Below the pieces are notes generated by a model. It was not told the origin of the DNA. It searched no databases and saw nothing but the letters and a program-made list of their open reading frames with translations. Below, piece after piece: positions 33,849 through 42,971 of a stretch of 64,000 bases of DNA. The stretch is from Pseudomonas izuensis (GTDB taxonomy: Bacteria > Pseudomonadota > Gammaproteobacteria > Pseudomonadales > Pseudomonadaceae): the NCBI RefSeq assembly GCF_009861505.1, contig NZ_WTFT01000022.1, positions 1 to 64,000 of the forward strand. Direction: 5' to 3'. Positions within the stretch are counted from its first letter, which is position 1. Each line of letters opens with the position of its first letter. Position numbers and translations under genes: made by a program.

Positions 33849-35084
33849 TCAGATCCCCAGCTCTTGACGCTGGCGCTTCAAATGCTCCGGCATCTCTTTG
33901 TAGACGTCTTCGAACATGGTCGCGGCGCTTGGAATCTGGCCGCCGGCGAGGGTGCCGAACTGCTCGGCTTGCTTCTGCGCGGCGATCACTTCGGCTTCCA
34001 GTTCGGCGCTGACGGCGGTGTGTTCCTCTTCGGACCAGTGGCCGACCTTGATCAGGTGCTGCTTGAGGCGCGCGATCGGATCGCCCAACGGGAAGTGGCT
34101 CCAGTCGTCGGCAGGACGGTATTTGGACGGATCATCGGAGGTCGAGTGCGGGCCGGCGCGGTAGGTGACCCATTCGATCATGGTCGGGCCGAGGTTGCGG
34201 CGGGCGCGTTCGGCGGCCCAGGCAGACGCGGCGTAGACCGCATAGAAGTCGTTGCCGTCGACCCGCAGGGAAGCGATGCCGCAACCGACACCTCGACCGG
34301 CGAAGGTGGTGGCTTCACCACCGGCAATCGCCTGGAAGGTGGAGATGGCCCACTGGTTGTTGACCACGTTGAGGATCACCGGCGCGCGGTACACGTGGGC
34401 GAAGGTCAGGGCGGTGTGGAAGTCCGATTCGGCGGTGGCGCCATCGCCGATCCACGCCGAGGCGATCTTGGTATCGCCCTTGATCGCCGAGGCCATGGCC
34501 CAGCCTACGGCTTGTACGAATTGGGTGGCGAGGTTGCCGGAAATGGTGAAGAAACCGGCTTCCTTGACCGAGTACATGATCGGCAACTGGCGTCCCTTGA
34601 GCGGATCGCGCTCGTTGGACAGCAGCTGGCAGATCAGGTCGACCAGCGGTACGTCGCGGGCCATCAGGATGCTTTGCTGACGGTAGGTAGGGAAGCACAT
34701 GTCGTCGATGTTCAACGCCAGGGCCTGGGCACTGCCGATGGCTTCTTCGCCGAGGCTCTGCATGTAGAAGGACATTTTCTTCTGGCGCTGGGCGACGACC
34801 ATGCGGTTGTCGTAGATCCGCGTCTTGAGCATGGCGCGCATGCCTTTGCGCAGGATCTCCACCGGCACGCCTTCGGCCCACGGACCCAGGGCATTGCCCT
34901 GATCGTCGAGCACGCGAATCAGGCCGCGGGCCAGGTCGGCCGTTTCGGCGGGTTCAACGTCGATTGGGGGTTTGCGCACCGTGCCGGCATCGGTCAGGTG
35001 CAAGTAGGAGAAGTCGGTTTTACAGCCGGGACGGCCCGAAGGTTCGGGGACGTGAAGGCGCAGCGGTTCGTACGCTTGGTTCAT
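33849..35084 (-). CDS. bkdA1: Branched-chain 2-oxo acid dehydrogenase E1 alpha
   Basis: A 411-aa E1 alpha subunit and first gene of the bkd operon. The thiamine-diphosphate motif begins GDGATAESDFHTALTFA and ends VVNNQWAIS. The serine loop region YRAGPHSTSDDPSKYR follows. The gene is divergent from bkdR across a 185-bp AT-rich region that should hold the BkdR-activated promoter. Confidence 0.97.
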   Translation of the reverse strand: MNQAYEPLRLHVPEPSGRPGCKTDFSYLHLTDAGTVRKPPIDVEPAETADLARGLIRVLDDQGNALGPWAEGVPVEILRKGMRAMLKTRIYDNRMVVAQRQKKMSFYMQSLGEEAIGSAQALALNIDDMCFPTYRQQSILMARDVPLVDLICQLLSNERDPLKGRQLPIMYSVKEAGFFTISGNLATQFVQAVGWAMASAIKGDTKIASAWIGDGATAESDFHTALTFAHVYRAPVILNVVNNQWAISTFQAIAGGEATTFAGRGVGCGIASLRVDGNDFYAVYAASAWAAERARRNLGPTMIEWVTYRAGPHSTSDDPSKYRPADDWSHFPLGDPIARLKQHLIKVGHWSEEEHTAVSAELEAEVIAAQKQAEQFGTLAGGQIPSAATMFEDVYKEMPEHLKRQRQELGI

Positions 35085-35269
35085 GGCTTCTACGCTCGAT
35101 CTTGTGAATTTCTTGTAGTGAGCTGACAGGCTTCGTTCGGTAAACGAAATCTTGTCCTACAACAATCATAGGCCCGGCCAAGAAGAATATTTCTCTCTGT
35201 TTCGTTGCGCTAAAGATCATTTGCAGATAAAAAATCTGCATAAACATAAAAAACAGGTGTTTTTGTCTC

Positions 35270-35758
35270 ATGCGCAAACTGGACCGTACCGACATCGGCA
35301 TTCTCAACAGCCTTCAAGAGAACGCACGCATCACCAACGCTGACCTCGCGCGCTCGGTCAACCTGTCGCCAACGCCGTGTTTCAACCGGGTCAAGGCGAT
35401 GGAAGAACTGGGCCTGATTCGCGAGCAAGTGACCCTGCTCGATGCCGACCTGCTGGGGTTGCACGTGAACGTGTTCATCCATGTCAGCCTGGAAAAACAG
35501 GTGGAGGAGGCGTTGCAGCATTTCGAGGAGGCGATCTCGGATCGCCCGGAAGTGATGGAGTGTTACCTGATGGCCGGCGACCCGGATTACCTGATCCGGG
35601 TCCTGGTGCCAACCATCCAGTCGCTGGAGCGTTTCATGATGGACTTTCTGACCAAGGTGCCGGGCGTGGCCAACATTCGTTCGAGCTTTGCGCTCAAGCA
35701 GGTGCGCTACAAGACGGCGTTGCCGTTGCCGGCCAACGGCTTGACCCTAGGTACCTGA
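35270..35758 (+). CDS. bkdR: Lrp/AsnC-family activator of the bkd operon
   Basis: A 162-aa Lrp-type regulator. The HTH is LDRTDIGILNSLQENARITNADLARSVNLSPTPCFNRVKAME and the C-terminal RAM effector domain includes VMECYLMAGDPDYLIRVLV. In P. putida BkdR activates bkdA1 in response to branched-chain amino acids; divergent location and length match. The upstream region is AT-rich with several A/T tracts, typical of Lrp binding. Confidence 0.94.
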   Translation: MRKLDRTDIGILNSLQENARITNADLARSVNLSPTPCFNRVKAMEELGLIREQVTLLDADLLGLHVNVFIHVSLEKQVEEALQHFEEAISDRPEVMECYLMAGDPDYLIRVLVPTIQSLERFMMDFLTKVPGVANIRSSFALKQVRYKTALPLPANGLTLGT

Positions 35759-35769
35759 GGTAAGCAAAC

Positions 35770-35865
35770 CCTGTGGGAGCAAAGCTTGCTCGCGATGGCG
35801 TCCGTCCAGTCAACTGCGATGGTGCCTGATACGCCGCCATCGCGAGCAAGCTTTGCTCCCACAGG
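35770..35865. repeat. REP doublet
   Basis: Arms CTGTGGGAGCAAAGCTTGCTCGCGATGG and CCATCGCGAGCAAGCTTTGCTCCCACAG between convergent bkdR and the MBL hydrolase gene. Confidence 0.88.
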
Positions 35866-35889
35866 TTTAGTTTGCGCAGGGGGTCGGGC

Positions 35890-36753
35890 TTAGAATTTGT
35901 TCAGGGGGATCTTGAGGTAGGTCACGCCATTGTCCTCTGCCGGTGGCAGATTCCCCGCCCGTACATTGACCTGAATCGCCGGCAGCAACAGCGTCGGCAT
36001 GCCTAACCCGGCATCGCGGCGGGTGCGCATGTCGACAAAGGCCGCTTCGTCGATGCCGTCGCGCACGTGGATGTTGCTTTTACGCTGTTCGCCCACCGTG
36101 GTCATGCAGCCCGGTTCGCGGCCCGCGGGCGGGTAGTCGTGGCAGACGTAGAGGCGCACGCTGGCGGGGAAGGCCAGCAGCTTGTGGATCGAGGTGAACA
36201 TCTGGTGGGCATCGCCGCCAGGAAAGTCGCAGCGCGCGGTACCCACGTCCGGCATGAACAGCGTATCGCCCACCAGAATCACGTCGTTGCCGATCAGGTA
36301 CGCCATGTCCGCCGGGGTATGGCCGGGCACATGCAGGGCCGTGGCCTTGAGGTTGCCGATGTGGAATGACTCGTCGGGGGCGAACAGGTGATCGAACTGC
36401 GAACCGTCGATACGGAATTGCGGCTCAAGATTGAACAGCGCCTTGAATACGTCCTGCACCTTGCAGATCGATTGGCCGATGGCGATCTTGCCGCCCAGCT
36501 CCCGGCGCAGGTACGGCGCGGCGGAGAGGTGATCGGCGTGGGCGTGGGTTTCCAGCAGCCATTGCACTTGCAAGCGATGCTCGCGCACGAATGCGATGAT
36601 CCGGTCGGCGTGCACGGTAGAGGTTCGGCCGGCGGCGGCGTTGTAGTCGAGCACCGGGTCGACGATTGCGCATTGCCCGCCTTCAGCTTCGTAGATCACG
36701 TAGCTGTAGGTGGACGAGGCGTCGTCAAAAAAGGCTTCAATCAAGGCTGACAT
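35890..36753 (-). CDS. MBL-fold hydrolase, persulfide-dioxygenase/Blh-like
   Basis: A 287-aa metallo-beta-lactamase-fold protein. The metal motif THAHADHLSAAPYL is intact, and further ligands fall in HVPGHTPADMAYLIG and DTLFMPDVGTARCDFPGG. The architecture matches the ETHE1/Blh branch that oxidises glutathione persulfide to sulfite. The divergent neighbour is a TauE/SafE exporter, a pairing known from bigR-type H2S-detoxification operons; no ArsR regulator or rhodanese is seen here. Confidence 0.85.
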   Translation of the reverse strand: MSALIEAFFDDASSTYSYVIYEAEGGQCAIVDPVLDYNAAAGRTSTVHADRIIAFVREHRLQVQWLLETHAHADHLSAAPYLRRELGGKIAIGQSICKVQDVFKALFNLEPQFRIDGSQFDHLFAPDESFHIGNLKATALHVPGHTPADMAYLIGNDVILVGDTLFMPDVGTARCDFPGGDAHQMFTSIHKLLAFPASVRLYVCHDYPPAGREPGCMTTVGEQRKSNIHVRDGIDEAAFVDMRTRRDAGLGMPTLLLPAIQVNVRAGNLPPAEDNGVTYLKIPLNKF

Positions 36754-36913
36754 GGTGTTTTTCTTCGTGGAGAAGCCATGAGGTTAGTTTCATTCTCACT
36801 GTGCTGACCAGTCCCGCGTCAATTCTGTTAATGAAAAAAACCGTGCGGGCTCTATCCTGTCACTCAATCGATACCGGGCGTTCCCGGCCTTTGTCATGGA
36901 TTACGAGCGTTCT

Positions 36914-37720
36914 ATGTTGCTGGCGAGTTTTTTTGGTGTGGTCATGGGGCTGGTGCTCGGTTTGACCGGGGCCGGCGGCGGCATTCTTGCGGTACCGGCG
37001 CTGGTGCTGGGCCTGGGATGGAGCATGACCGCGGCGGCACCCGTTGCACTATTTGCCGTGGGCAGCGCGGCGGCGGTCGGTGCCATCGATGGGTTGCGTC
37101 ACGGTCTGGTGCGCTATCGTGCGGCGTTGTTGATTGCGGCGCTCGGCGCGGTTTTTTCGCCGGTGGGCATCTACTTCGCCCATCAGTTGCCGGAAAAGGT
37201 CCTGATGATCCTCTTCAGTCTGCTGATGGTCATGGTGGCAGGGCGGATGCTGCGTCGGGAGCGCAAGGACGAGGGGCCCAGTGATCACGGTCACGCCAGC
37301 TGGGGCCAGAAAAACTGCATGCTCGACCAACAGACCGGGCGCTTTTCCTGGACGGCCAAATGCACCGCGACCCTCGCGGCCCTCGGCGCGGTGACCGGCG
37401 TGGTCTCGGGATTGCTGGGCGTGGGTGGCGGCTTTCTGATTGTGCCGGCCTTCAAGCAACTGACCGACGTGCAAATGCGCGGGATCATCGCCACGTCCCT
37501 GATGGTGATCAGCCTGATCTCGGCTATCGGCGTGATCGGCGCGTTGCACGCCGGGGTGCGCATCGACGGGCTGGGCGTGGCTTTCATTGCCTCCAGCATC
37601 GTCGGCATGATCATCGGCCGAAAACTCTGCGCCCGCGTGCCGGCGCGGGCGTTGCAAGTAGGGTTTGCCAGCGTCTGCCTGATCGTCGCCGTTTACATGT
37701 TGGTGCACGCTCGATACTGA
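36914..37720 (+). CDS. TauE/SafE-family sulfite/organosulfonate exporter
   Basis: A 268-aa membrane protein with about eight hydrophobic segments and the repeated family motif (GLVLGLTGAGGGILAVPALVLGLG near the start, GVVSGLLGVGGGFLIVPAF in the middle). Likely exports sulfite or a related anion produced by the neighbouring MBL enzyme. Starts at 36896 and 36914 are both possible; the second, after GAGCG, begins directly with the first membrane helix. Its 3' end overlaps the convergent epimerase gene by 28 bp. Confidence 0.87.
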   Translation: MLLASFFGVVMGLVLGLTGAGGGILAVPALVLGLGWSMTAAAPVALFAVGSAAAVGAIDGLRHGLVRYRAALLIAALGAVFSPVGIYFAHQLPEKVLMILFSLLMVMVAGRMLRRERKDEGPSDHGHASWGQKNCMLDQQTGRFSWTAKCTATLAALGAVTGVVSGLLGVGGGFLIVPAFKQLTDVQMRGIIATSLMVISLISAIGVIGALHAGVRIDGLGVAFIASSIVGMIIGRKLCARVPARALQVGFASVCLIVAVYMLVHARY

Positions 37721-38571
37721 AGATTGAACCCCAGCGCCGTGGATTGACCTTGCTCCAGCAAACGCAACCCCGGTCGCCCCGGCAGGTGATGCGCGTTGAC
37801 TGGGTGGCTGACCGGTTCGATGCAGAAAAAACCCAGCCCCGCCGGGCAATAGAGCAGGTAGTAGTCGCTACCGGTGGCCTGGCACTGCAGTTCATACCCC
37901 AGGTCCGGCTGCTGGATCAGGCAGTGGCCGTTCCATTGGCAAAAGCCGTTGTCGACCAGTGTTTCGGGTAATGCCTTGGGCTGCTGGAAATCCCATTCGG
38001 CGGGGAGTGCAACGAGACGGGTCGGCAGTTTGGACGCATCGCTCAACCAGACCTGTTCGGCCCGTGCCTGTAGGCGTGTGTTCGCCGTGCGCGGAAAGTA
38101 AGGATGCAAACCCAGCCCATGCCACGCCGCGTGTTCAGACAGATGAATGACCTGCAACTCGATACTCAGCTTTCCCGCGCTCAGGTGAAAGCGCTGGCGG
38201 GCGCGGTAGGCGAAGGGCGTGCTGCTGTCGAGTTGCAGGACCACTTCGTCCGCTGACTGGAAAACCACTTGCCATGGTTGCTGCCAGGCACTGCCATGAA
38301 TCGGCAACGGATCGGTGAGGCTGTTGGATGCCAGGGTCAGCCAGCCATCGGGGCAGTCGAAACCGCCTTCGGCGATGCGGTTGGACCAGGGTACCAGCGG
38401 GAAACAGCCGAGTTTGCCAGGTAAACCGGTGTTCAGTGCCTGCGCATCGGCGTGGCGCAGCAAGGGTTGGCCGCTGCCGCGCACGATCCAGTTGACGATG
38501 CTCGCGCCGAGTTCGGGGGCGAGGGTGAGGTGGGTGAGTTCGTCTTTGAGTTCGAGCAGTTTCATGGTCAT
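37693..38571 (-). CDS. Aldose 1-epimerase family protein
   Basis: A 292-aa galactose-mutarotase-fold protein. LGASIVNWIVRG, LVPWSNRIAEGGF and HGLGLHPYFPR (catalytic His region) are typical. It lies 10 nt downstream of the SMP-30 lactonase gene and shares its promoter, so it probably interconverts uronate or hexose anomers for the oxidative pathway. It starts at 38571, with a second in-frame ATG two codons later. Confidence 0.87.
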   Translation of the reverse strand: MTMKLLELKDELTHLTLAPELGASIVNWIVRGSGQPLLRHADAQALNTGLPGKLGCFPLVPWSNRIAEGGFDCPDGWLTLASNSLTDPLPIHGSAWQQPWQVVFQSADEVVLQLDSSTPFAYRARQRFHLSAGKLSIELQVIHLSEHAAWHGLGLHPYFPRTANTRLQARAEQVWLSDASKLPTRLVALPAEWDFQQPKALPETLVDNGFCQWNGHCLIQQPDLGYELQCQATGSDYYLLYCPAGLGFFCIEPVSHPVNAHHLPGRPGLRLLEQGQSTALGFNLQYRACTNM

Positions 38572-38581
38572 GGAGAAGGTA

Positions 38582-39472
38582 TCAACGATCCTGAAATAGC
38601 GGCTCGGGCAAGCCCTTGACGCCGGGATCGAGGGCGAACACGCCACCGGCGAGTGACTGTGGATCATGGTCGTCACCGGGGCGAATCGAGGTCACGTACA
38701 GTGTGTCCAGTCGACTGCCACCGAAGGCGCACATGGTCGGTTTTTTCACGGGAACGGCCAGGGAGCGGTCGAGACGACCGTCGGGGGTGAAGCGGTGAAT
38801 CAACCCGGCGTCATTGGCGCAGATCCAGTAGCAGCCTTCGGCATCCACGGCCGCGCCGTCGGGGCGACCGGCAAACCGGTTCATGTCGACATAGACCCGG
38901 CGATTGGACGGTGTGCCGCTGTCGATGTCGTAGTCGAAGGCCCAGATCTGCTGGACCGATGGATGGGAGTCGGACAGGTACATCGTGCGTCCGTCCGGGC
39001 TGAAGCCCAGGCCATTGGGCACGATGAAGCCGCCCAGTCGTGCTGCCAGCGGCCCGGGTTGCCCGGCGCTGTAGCGATAAAGCATGCCGTCGGCTGCATT
39101 GGCGCCCATGTTCAGCACCATGCTGCCGGCCCAGAAACGCCCCTGACGGTCACAGCGACCATCGTTGAGGCGCATGTCCGGGCGGGCATGATCGACATGG
39201 GCCAGAGGTTCGCTGTCGAGACTGCCGTCAGTGTGCGGCGTCAGGTGGAAAAAGCCGCTCTCCATGCCTGCGACCCAGCCACCGTCGGGATGGCGGACGA
39301 TGCACGCGAGCATTTCCGGGGTTTTCCAAGCGTCGACATGACCGGTATCAGCGCTCCAGCGTTGCAGGCCCCCGGCGGGAATATCGACCCAGTACAGGGC
39401 GTTTTCCCCGGGGACCCAGACCGGGCTTTCACCGACTGCGTTGCGGGCATCGACAATCAATTCGGCTTGCAT
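38582..39472 (-). CDS. SMP-30/gluconolactonase-family lactonase
   Basis: A 296-aa six-bladed beta-propeller lactonase. The Glu ligand is in NAVGESPVWVPGENALYWVD. The metal-binding Asn/Asp positions fit MRLNDGRCDRQGRFWAG, FIVPNGLGFSPDGRTMYLSDS and VDAEGCYWICAND. Placed directly after uronate dehydrogenase, it likely opens the galactaro- or glucarolactone made by that enzyme. This is inference from operon order. Confidence 0.9.
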   Translation of the reverse strand: MQAELIVDARNAVGESPVWVPGENALYWVDIPAGGLQRWSADTGHVDAWKTPEMLACIVRHPDGGWVAGMESGFFHLTPHTDGSLDSEPLAHVDHARPDMRLNDGRCDRQGRFWAGSMVLNMGANAADGMLYRYSAGQPGPLAARLGGFIVPNGLGFSPDGRTMYLSDSHPSVQQIWAFDYDIDSGTPSNRRVYVDMNRFAGRPDGAAVDAEGCYWICANDAGLIHRFTPDGRLDRSLAVPVKKPTMCAFGGSRLDTLYVTSIRPGDDHDPQSLAGGVFALDPGVKGLPEPLFQDR

Positions 39473-39527
39473 GGCAACTCATTCCCTTGGGATTGTTGTG
39501 GGGATCAAGTGATCAGCAGGATTGGTT

Positions 39528-40352
39528 TCAGTCGCCGAACGGACCCGCCGCGCAGAAGGCACCGCCCTGATAGACCCGTGCCGGATCATTGGCGGCGGGC
39601 ATGGGTTGGGCCTCGACTTTTTCGCGGAACACTTCGGAGGTGTCGTTCGGGGCATAACCCAGCGCGGCAGCGTAGCGGTTGTCCCACCAGATGTCCTTGT
39701 TGTCGGACACGCCGTAGACCACGGTGTGACCGACGTCCGGGGTGTACAACGCGCGCTCGAGCAATTGGGTGAGGTCGCCGAAGCTCAGCCAGGTACTCAT
39801 CATCCGGCGGTTTTGTGGTTCCGGGAACGAAGAGCCGATCCGCACGCTGACGGTTTCGATGCCATAGCGGTCGAAGTAGAAGGTCGCCATGTCTTCGCCA
39901 TAGGACTTGGACAAACCGTAGTAACTGTCCGGGCGGTGAGGGGAGCGGGCATCGATGACTTCATCCTGCTTGTAGAAGCCGATGACATGGTTGGAGCTGG
40001 CGAAGATCACGCGTTTCACACCGTGACGGCGCGCGGCTTCATAGATGTGGAACACGCCGCAAATATTGGCGCCGAGGATGTCTTCGAAGGAATGCTCGGT
40101 GGACACGCCGCCGAAGTGCAGGATGGCGTCCACGCCTTCGACCAATTGATGCACGGCGTGCTTGTCGGCGAGGTCGCAGGGTACGACTTCTTCGCGATCA
40201 TCGATGGCTGGGGCGATGTCCGCGATGTCCGACAGGCGAATGACATTGGCATAGGGGCGCAGACTTTCGCGCAAGACTTTGCCCAGGCCACCGGCAGCAC
40301 CGGTCAGAAGCAGGCGATTGAAAGGGGCGCGGGCTGTTGAAGTGGTCGTCAT
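39528..40352 (-). CDS. udh: Uronate dehydrogenase
   Basis: A 274-aa extended short-chain dehydrogenase that oxidises D-glucuronate or D-galacturonate to the aldarolactone with NAD+. RLLLTGAAGGLGKVLRESLRPY binds NAD, the catalytic YxxxK is in YYGLSKSYGEDM, and the long conserved block IGSSFPEPQNRRMMSTWLSF matches characterised Pseudomonas Udh. The start at 40352 follows AGGGA at 5 nt. It is the first gene of a udh-lactonase-epimerase unit, with a GTCGTACGAC palindrome upstream. Confidence 0.94.
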   Translation of the reverse strand: MTTTSTARAPFNRLLLTGAAGGLGKVLRESLRPYANVIRLSDIADIAPAIDDREEVVPCDLADKHAVHQLVEGVDAILHFGGVSTEHSFEDILGANICGVFHIYEAARRHGVKRVIFASSNHVIGFYKQDEVIDARSPHRPDSYYGLSKSYGEDMATFYFDRYGIETVSVRIGSSFPEPQNRRMMSTWLSFGDLTQLLERALYTPDVGHTVVYGVSDNKDIWWDNRYAAALGYAPNDTSEVFREKVEAQPMPAANDPARVYQGGAFCAAGPFGD

Positions 40353-40392
40353 GGGAATCCCTGGACAGGTTGTCATGAAATTGTTGTAGGTT

Positions 40393-40402
40393 GTCGTACG
40401 AC
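40393..40402. promoter_or_regulatory. Candidate GntR-type operator upstream of udh
   Basis: Perfect palindrome GTCGTACGAC, with a related TCGTAAGAC at 40415-40423, 41-71 nt before the udh start. The same GTCGTAC core occurs upstream of the oprD gene, suggesting a common regulator encoded outside the window. Confidence 0.55.
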
Positions 40403-40481
40403 TATGTCGAAGTATCGTAAGACTTCCCGGTTTTTGTCAAACCAACTTTGATGGAAATTGACGCGGGGGCAAGACACTCAC

Positions 40482-40574
40482 CCTGTGGGAGCGAGCCTGC
40501 TCGCGAAGGCGCCAAGTCAGGCAACATTAATGTTGAATGTTAAACCGCTTTCGCGAGCAGGCTCGCTCCCACAG
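40482..40574. repeat. REP doublet
   Basis: Arms CTGTGGGAGCGAGCCTGCTCGCGAA and TTCGCGAGCAGGCTCGCTCCCACAG between the OprD gene and the udh promoter. Confidence 0.88.
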
Positions 40575-40577
40575 TGA

Positions 40578-41873
40578 TTACAGCAGGCTGATTGGATAGC
40601 TGATGAATATCCGGTTTTCATCGAACTCGTTGGTGCTGAAGTTCTTGCGGATACTCGCGTTGCGCCATTTGACGTTGAGGTTTTTCAGCGGTCCGCTCTG
40701 CACGGTATAGGCCAGTTCCGATTCGCGTCCCCACTCCTTGCCGTCGGTGATAGTGCCGGTGTGTACGTTGTCGCCGCTGATGTAGCGGTTCATCAGGGTC
40801 AGACCGGGAATGCCGAGGGCAACGAAGTTGTAGTCGTGGCGCACCTGCCAGGATTTCTCCCGGGCGTTGTCGTAGCTGGAGTTGTAACTGTCGTTGGCCA
40901 GGGTGCCGCCGCTGGTGCCGTTGACCCGCATCCAGACATCATCGCCGTTGAGTTTTTGCAGGCCGACGTAGAAGGTGTTGCCACCGTACTTGGCCGAGAG
41001 CAGGGCGAAGGCGGTTTTGTTGTCGAGGTCGCCGGCCAGGGCGCTGCCGTCTTCCTTGCCGATGAAATAGCCAAGGTTGGCGCCCAGTGTCCAGTCGCCC
41101 AGGGGCTGGCTATGAGTCAGGTTGAAATACTGCTGCTGATAAATATCGCTGAGTTCGGCGTACCAAACACCGATCTGGGTACGTTTGTCGTTGAAGGCGT
41201 ATTCGCCGCCCCCGAAGTTGAACCGGTCCGAGGTGAACGCCGCTTTGCCGTTCATGAACATGTCTTCCATGCTCGCATCGTTACGCGGGCTGTTCTGGCG
41301 GAACTGGCCGCCGTAGAGCGTCAGGCCACTGATTTCCGTGGAGGTCAACTGAGCGCCCTGGAAGGTTTGCGGCAGCGAGCGGCCGTCGTCGGAGCGCAGG
41401 ATCGGCAGCACCGGCATCCATTCACCGACCTTCAATTCGGTTTTCGACACCTTGCCCTTGAGCGCCACGCCCAGGCGGCCGAAGTTGTCGGCAGGGCGGC
41501 CGTCATCGTGGATCGGCAGCAACTGAGTACCGCCAGTGCCTTTACCGCCATCGAGCTTTTGCGAGTACAGCCCCAGCACATCCACACCGAAGCCGACCGG
41601 GCCTTGGGTGTAACCGGATTTGGCATCGAGGATGAAGTTCTGCGTCCACTCTTCAGCCTTGCCCTGGGGGTAGGCCGGGTTGGTGAAGTTGCGGTTGAAG
41701 TAGGCGTTGCGCAGATTCAGCGTGGCTTTGGCGTCATCGGTGAAACCTTCGGCCTGGCTGACCATGGGCAGGGCGAGGGCGAGGCTGCTGCAACCGATCA
41801 GGCTCAGGGTGTGACGACGGGCAAAGGTGGGACGGAGACTGCGGAGGGATGAATTGCGGGCGAGTTTGCTCAC
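40578..41873 (-). CDS. OprD-family outer-membrane porin
   Basis: A 431-aa porin. The N-terminal signal peptide ends at MVSQA-EGF. The OprD hallmark DDAKATLNLRNAYFNRNF opens the mature barrel, and the C terminus ends in a strand (NRIFISYPISLL). Internal features typical of the family include the segment with FVALGIPGLTLMNRYISGD. By its shared operator with udh it probably takes up uronates or aldarates; OprD porins are specific for small acids. Confidence 0.92.
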   Translation of the reverse strand: MSKLARNSSLRSLRPTFARRHTLSLIGCSSLALALPMVSQAEGFTDDAKATLNLRNAYFNRNFTNPAYPQGKAEEWTQNFILDAKSGYTQGPVGFGVDVLGLYSQKLDGGKGTGGTQLLPIHDDGRPADNFGRLGVALKGKVSKTELKVGEWMPVLPILRSDDGRSLPQTFQGAQLTSTEISGLTLYGGQFRQNSPRNDASMEDMFMNGKAAFTSDRFNFGGGEYAFNDKRTQIGVWYAELSDIYQQQYFNLTHSQPLGDWTLGANLGYFIGKEDGSALAGDLDNKTAFALLSAKYGGNTFYVGLQKLNGDDVWMRVNGTSGGTLANDSYNSSYDNAREKSWQVRHDYNFVALGIPGLTLMNRYISGDNVHTGTITDGKEWGRESELAYTVQSGPLKNLNVKWRNASIRKNFSTNEFDENRIFISYPISLL

Positions 41874-41903
41874 TGTGACGCTCTCTTGTTTTTTGTTGTT
41901 ATG

Positions 41904-41926
41904 GTTGTCATACGTCGTCGTACAAC
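41904..41926. promoter_or_regulatory. Candidate operator upstream of oprD gene
   Basis: Imperfect inverted repeat GTTGT...ACAAC containing CATACG and GTCGTAC, 31-53 nt before the porin start; a further GTTGTACGAT lies at 41972-41981. The motif resembles the site upstream of udh. Confidence 0.5.
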
Positions 41927-42002
41927 ATGAGGGCGATTATTTGCGAGGGCTTTACGTGTTGTCAATCAGAAGTTGTACGATGACTCGAAAGCCTGCCTCG
42001 AC

Positions 42003-42097
42003 CCTGTAGGAGCGAGCCTGCTCGCGAAGACTGACAGGCAGTCAACATTGAGGGTGAATGTGAGATTGCTATTCGCGAGCAGGCTCACTCCCACAGG
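42003..42097. repeat. REP doublet
   Basis: Arms CTGTAGGAGCGAGCCTGCTCGCGAA and TTCGCGAGCAGGCTCACTCCCACAG between the porin gene and copD. Confidence 0.87.
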
Positions 42098-42110
42098 AGA
42101 TTGGGGGGTG

Positions 42111-42968
42111 TCAGCTGGAAATCATCGGCGGCATGGTACCGAGTAGAGAGACCGCTGCCACCGCGCCCATCCCCAGCAACCATTCCAGCATCACGCTCTT
42201 GCGCAACGTCGCCAGACGCGGTTCACAGTCGTTGATCTGCAACCGATTGAACAGCGCCAACCCAAGCATTGCCGCAATCAACATGACCTTGATCAACAGA
42301 ATCAAGGCAAACCCGGACAGCAGGGGCGTCGGCCAGAAGGCCCCCGTAAGCACCCGCACGTTGATCAGGCCGGTGACCAACAACCCGGCCACCAACCCGT
42401 AACCGACACCACTGAAACGCTGCAACAGCGCGCTGATGGAATGCCCGTCAGGTCGCCACAGGATCATCACCAGCAGCATCAAGCCACCGAGCCAGGCGCC
42501 GACGCAGGTCAGGTGCACCAGTTGATTGAGGATGAGCAGTTGGCCCTCGATACCGTCGAGCATGGCGCCATGACCGACCGGGGCCAGGGTCGCCATCAGC
42601 AAGCTGCCGAGAATAATTTGCAAGGGCCGGCTGGCACGCAGCGGTGTCAGCAGCAACACGACCAGCACCCCGTTGAGCACCAGGTGCCAGCGCCAGACCT
42701 GACCAAAAAAAGTACGGTCCAGCACCAGGCGCAAGGTCGATGGCTCGAACGCCGCGTCCCAGGCACCGGCCATGCTGGCGGTGACCAGCAGCAACCAGCC
42801 AACGCCGCTGATCAGCGCCACGGCCGCCAGCCAACGGCTGATACGGGCCAACGGCTGATCCAGTGTTGTGCCGCGCGCTAACAGCAGCGGCCTGAACACC
42901 CACGCCCCGAATAGCATCAGCACCACGGTGAAATGCAGGAAACGGCACAGCACCATCGCGCTCGTCAT
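42111..42968 (-). CDS. copD: Copper-resistance membrane protein CopD
   Basis: A 285-aa inner-membrane protein with about eight hydrophobic helices. Conserved histidines sit in HFTVVLMLFG, PVGHGAMLDG and NQLVHLTCVGAWLGGL. CopD works with CopC to move copper into the cell. The gene begins 3 nt after copC. Confidence 0.88.
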   Translation of the reverse strand: MTSAMVLCRFLHFTVVLMLFGAWVFRPLLLARGTTLDQPLARISRWLAAVALISGVGWLLLVTASMAGAWDAAFEPSTLRLVLDRTFFGQVWRWHLVLNGVLVVLLLTPLRASRPLQIILGSLLMATLAPVGHGAMLDGIEGQLLILNQLVHLTCVGAWLGGLMLLVMILWRPDGHSISALLQRFSGVGYGLVAGLLVTGLINVRVLTGAFWPTPLLSGFALILLIKVMLIAAMLGLALFNRLQINDCEPRLATLRKSVMLEWLLGMGAVAAVSLLGTMPPMISS

Positions 42969-42971
42969 GTA

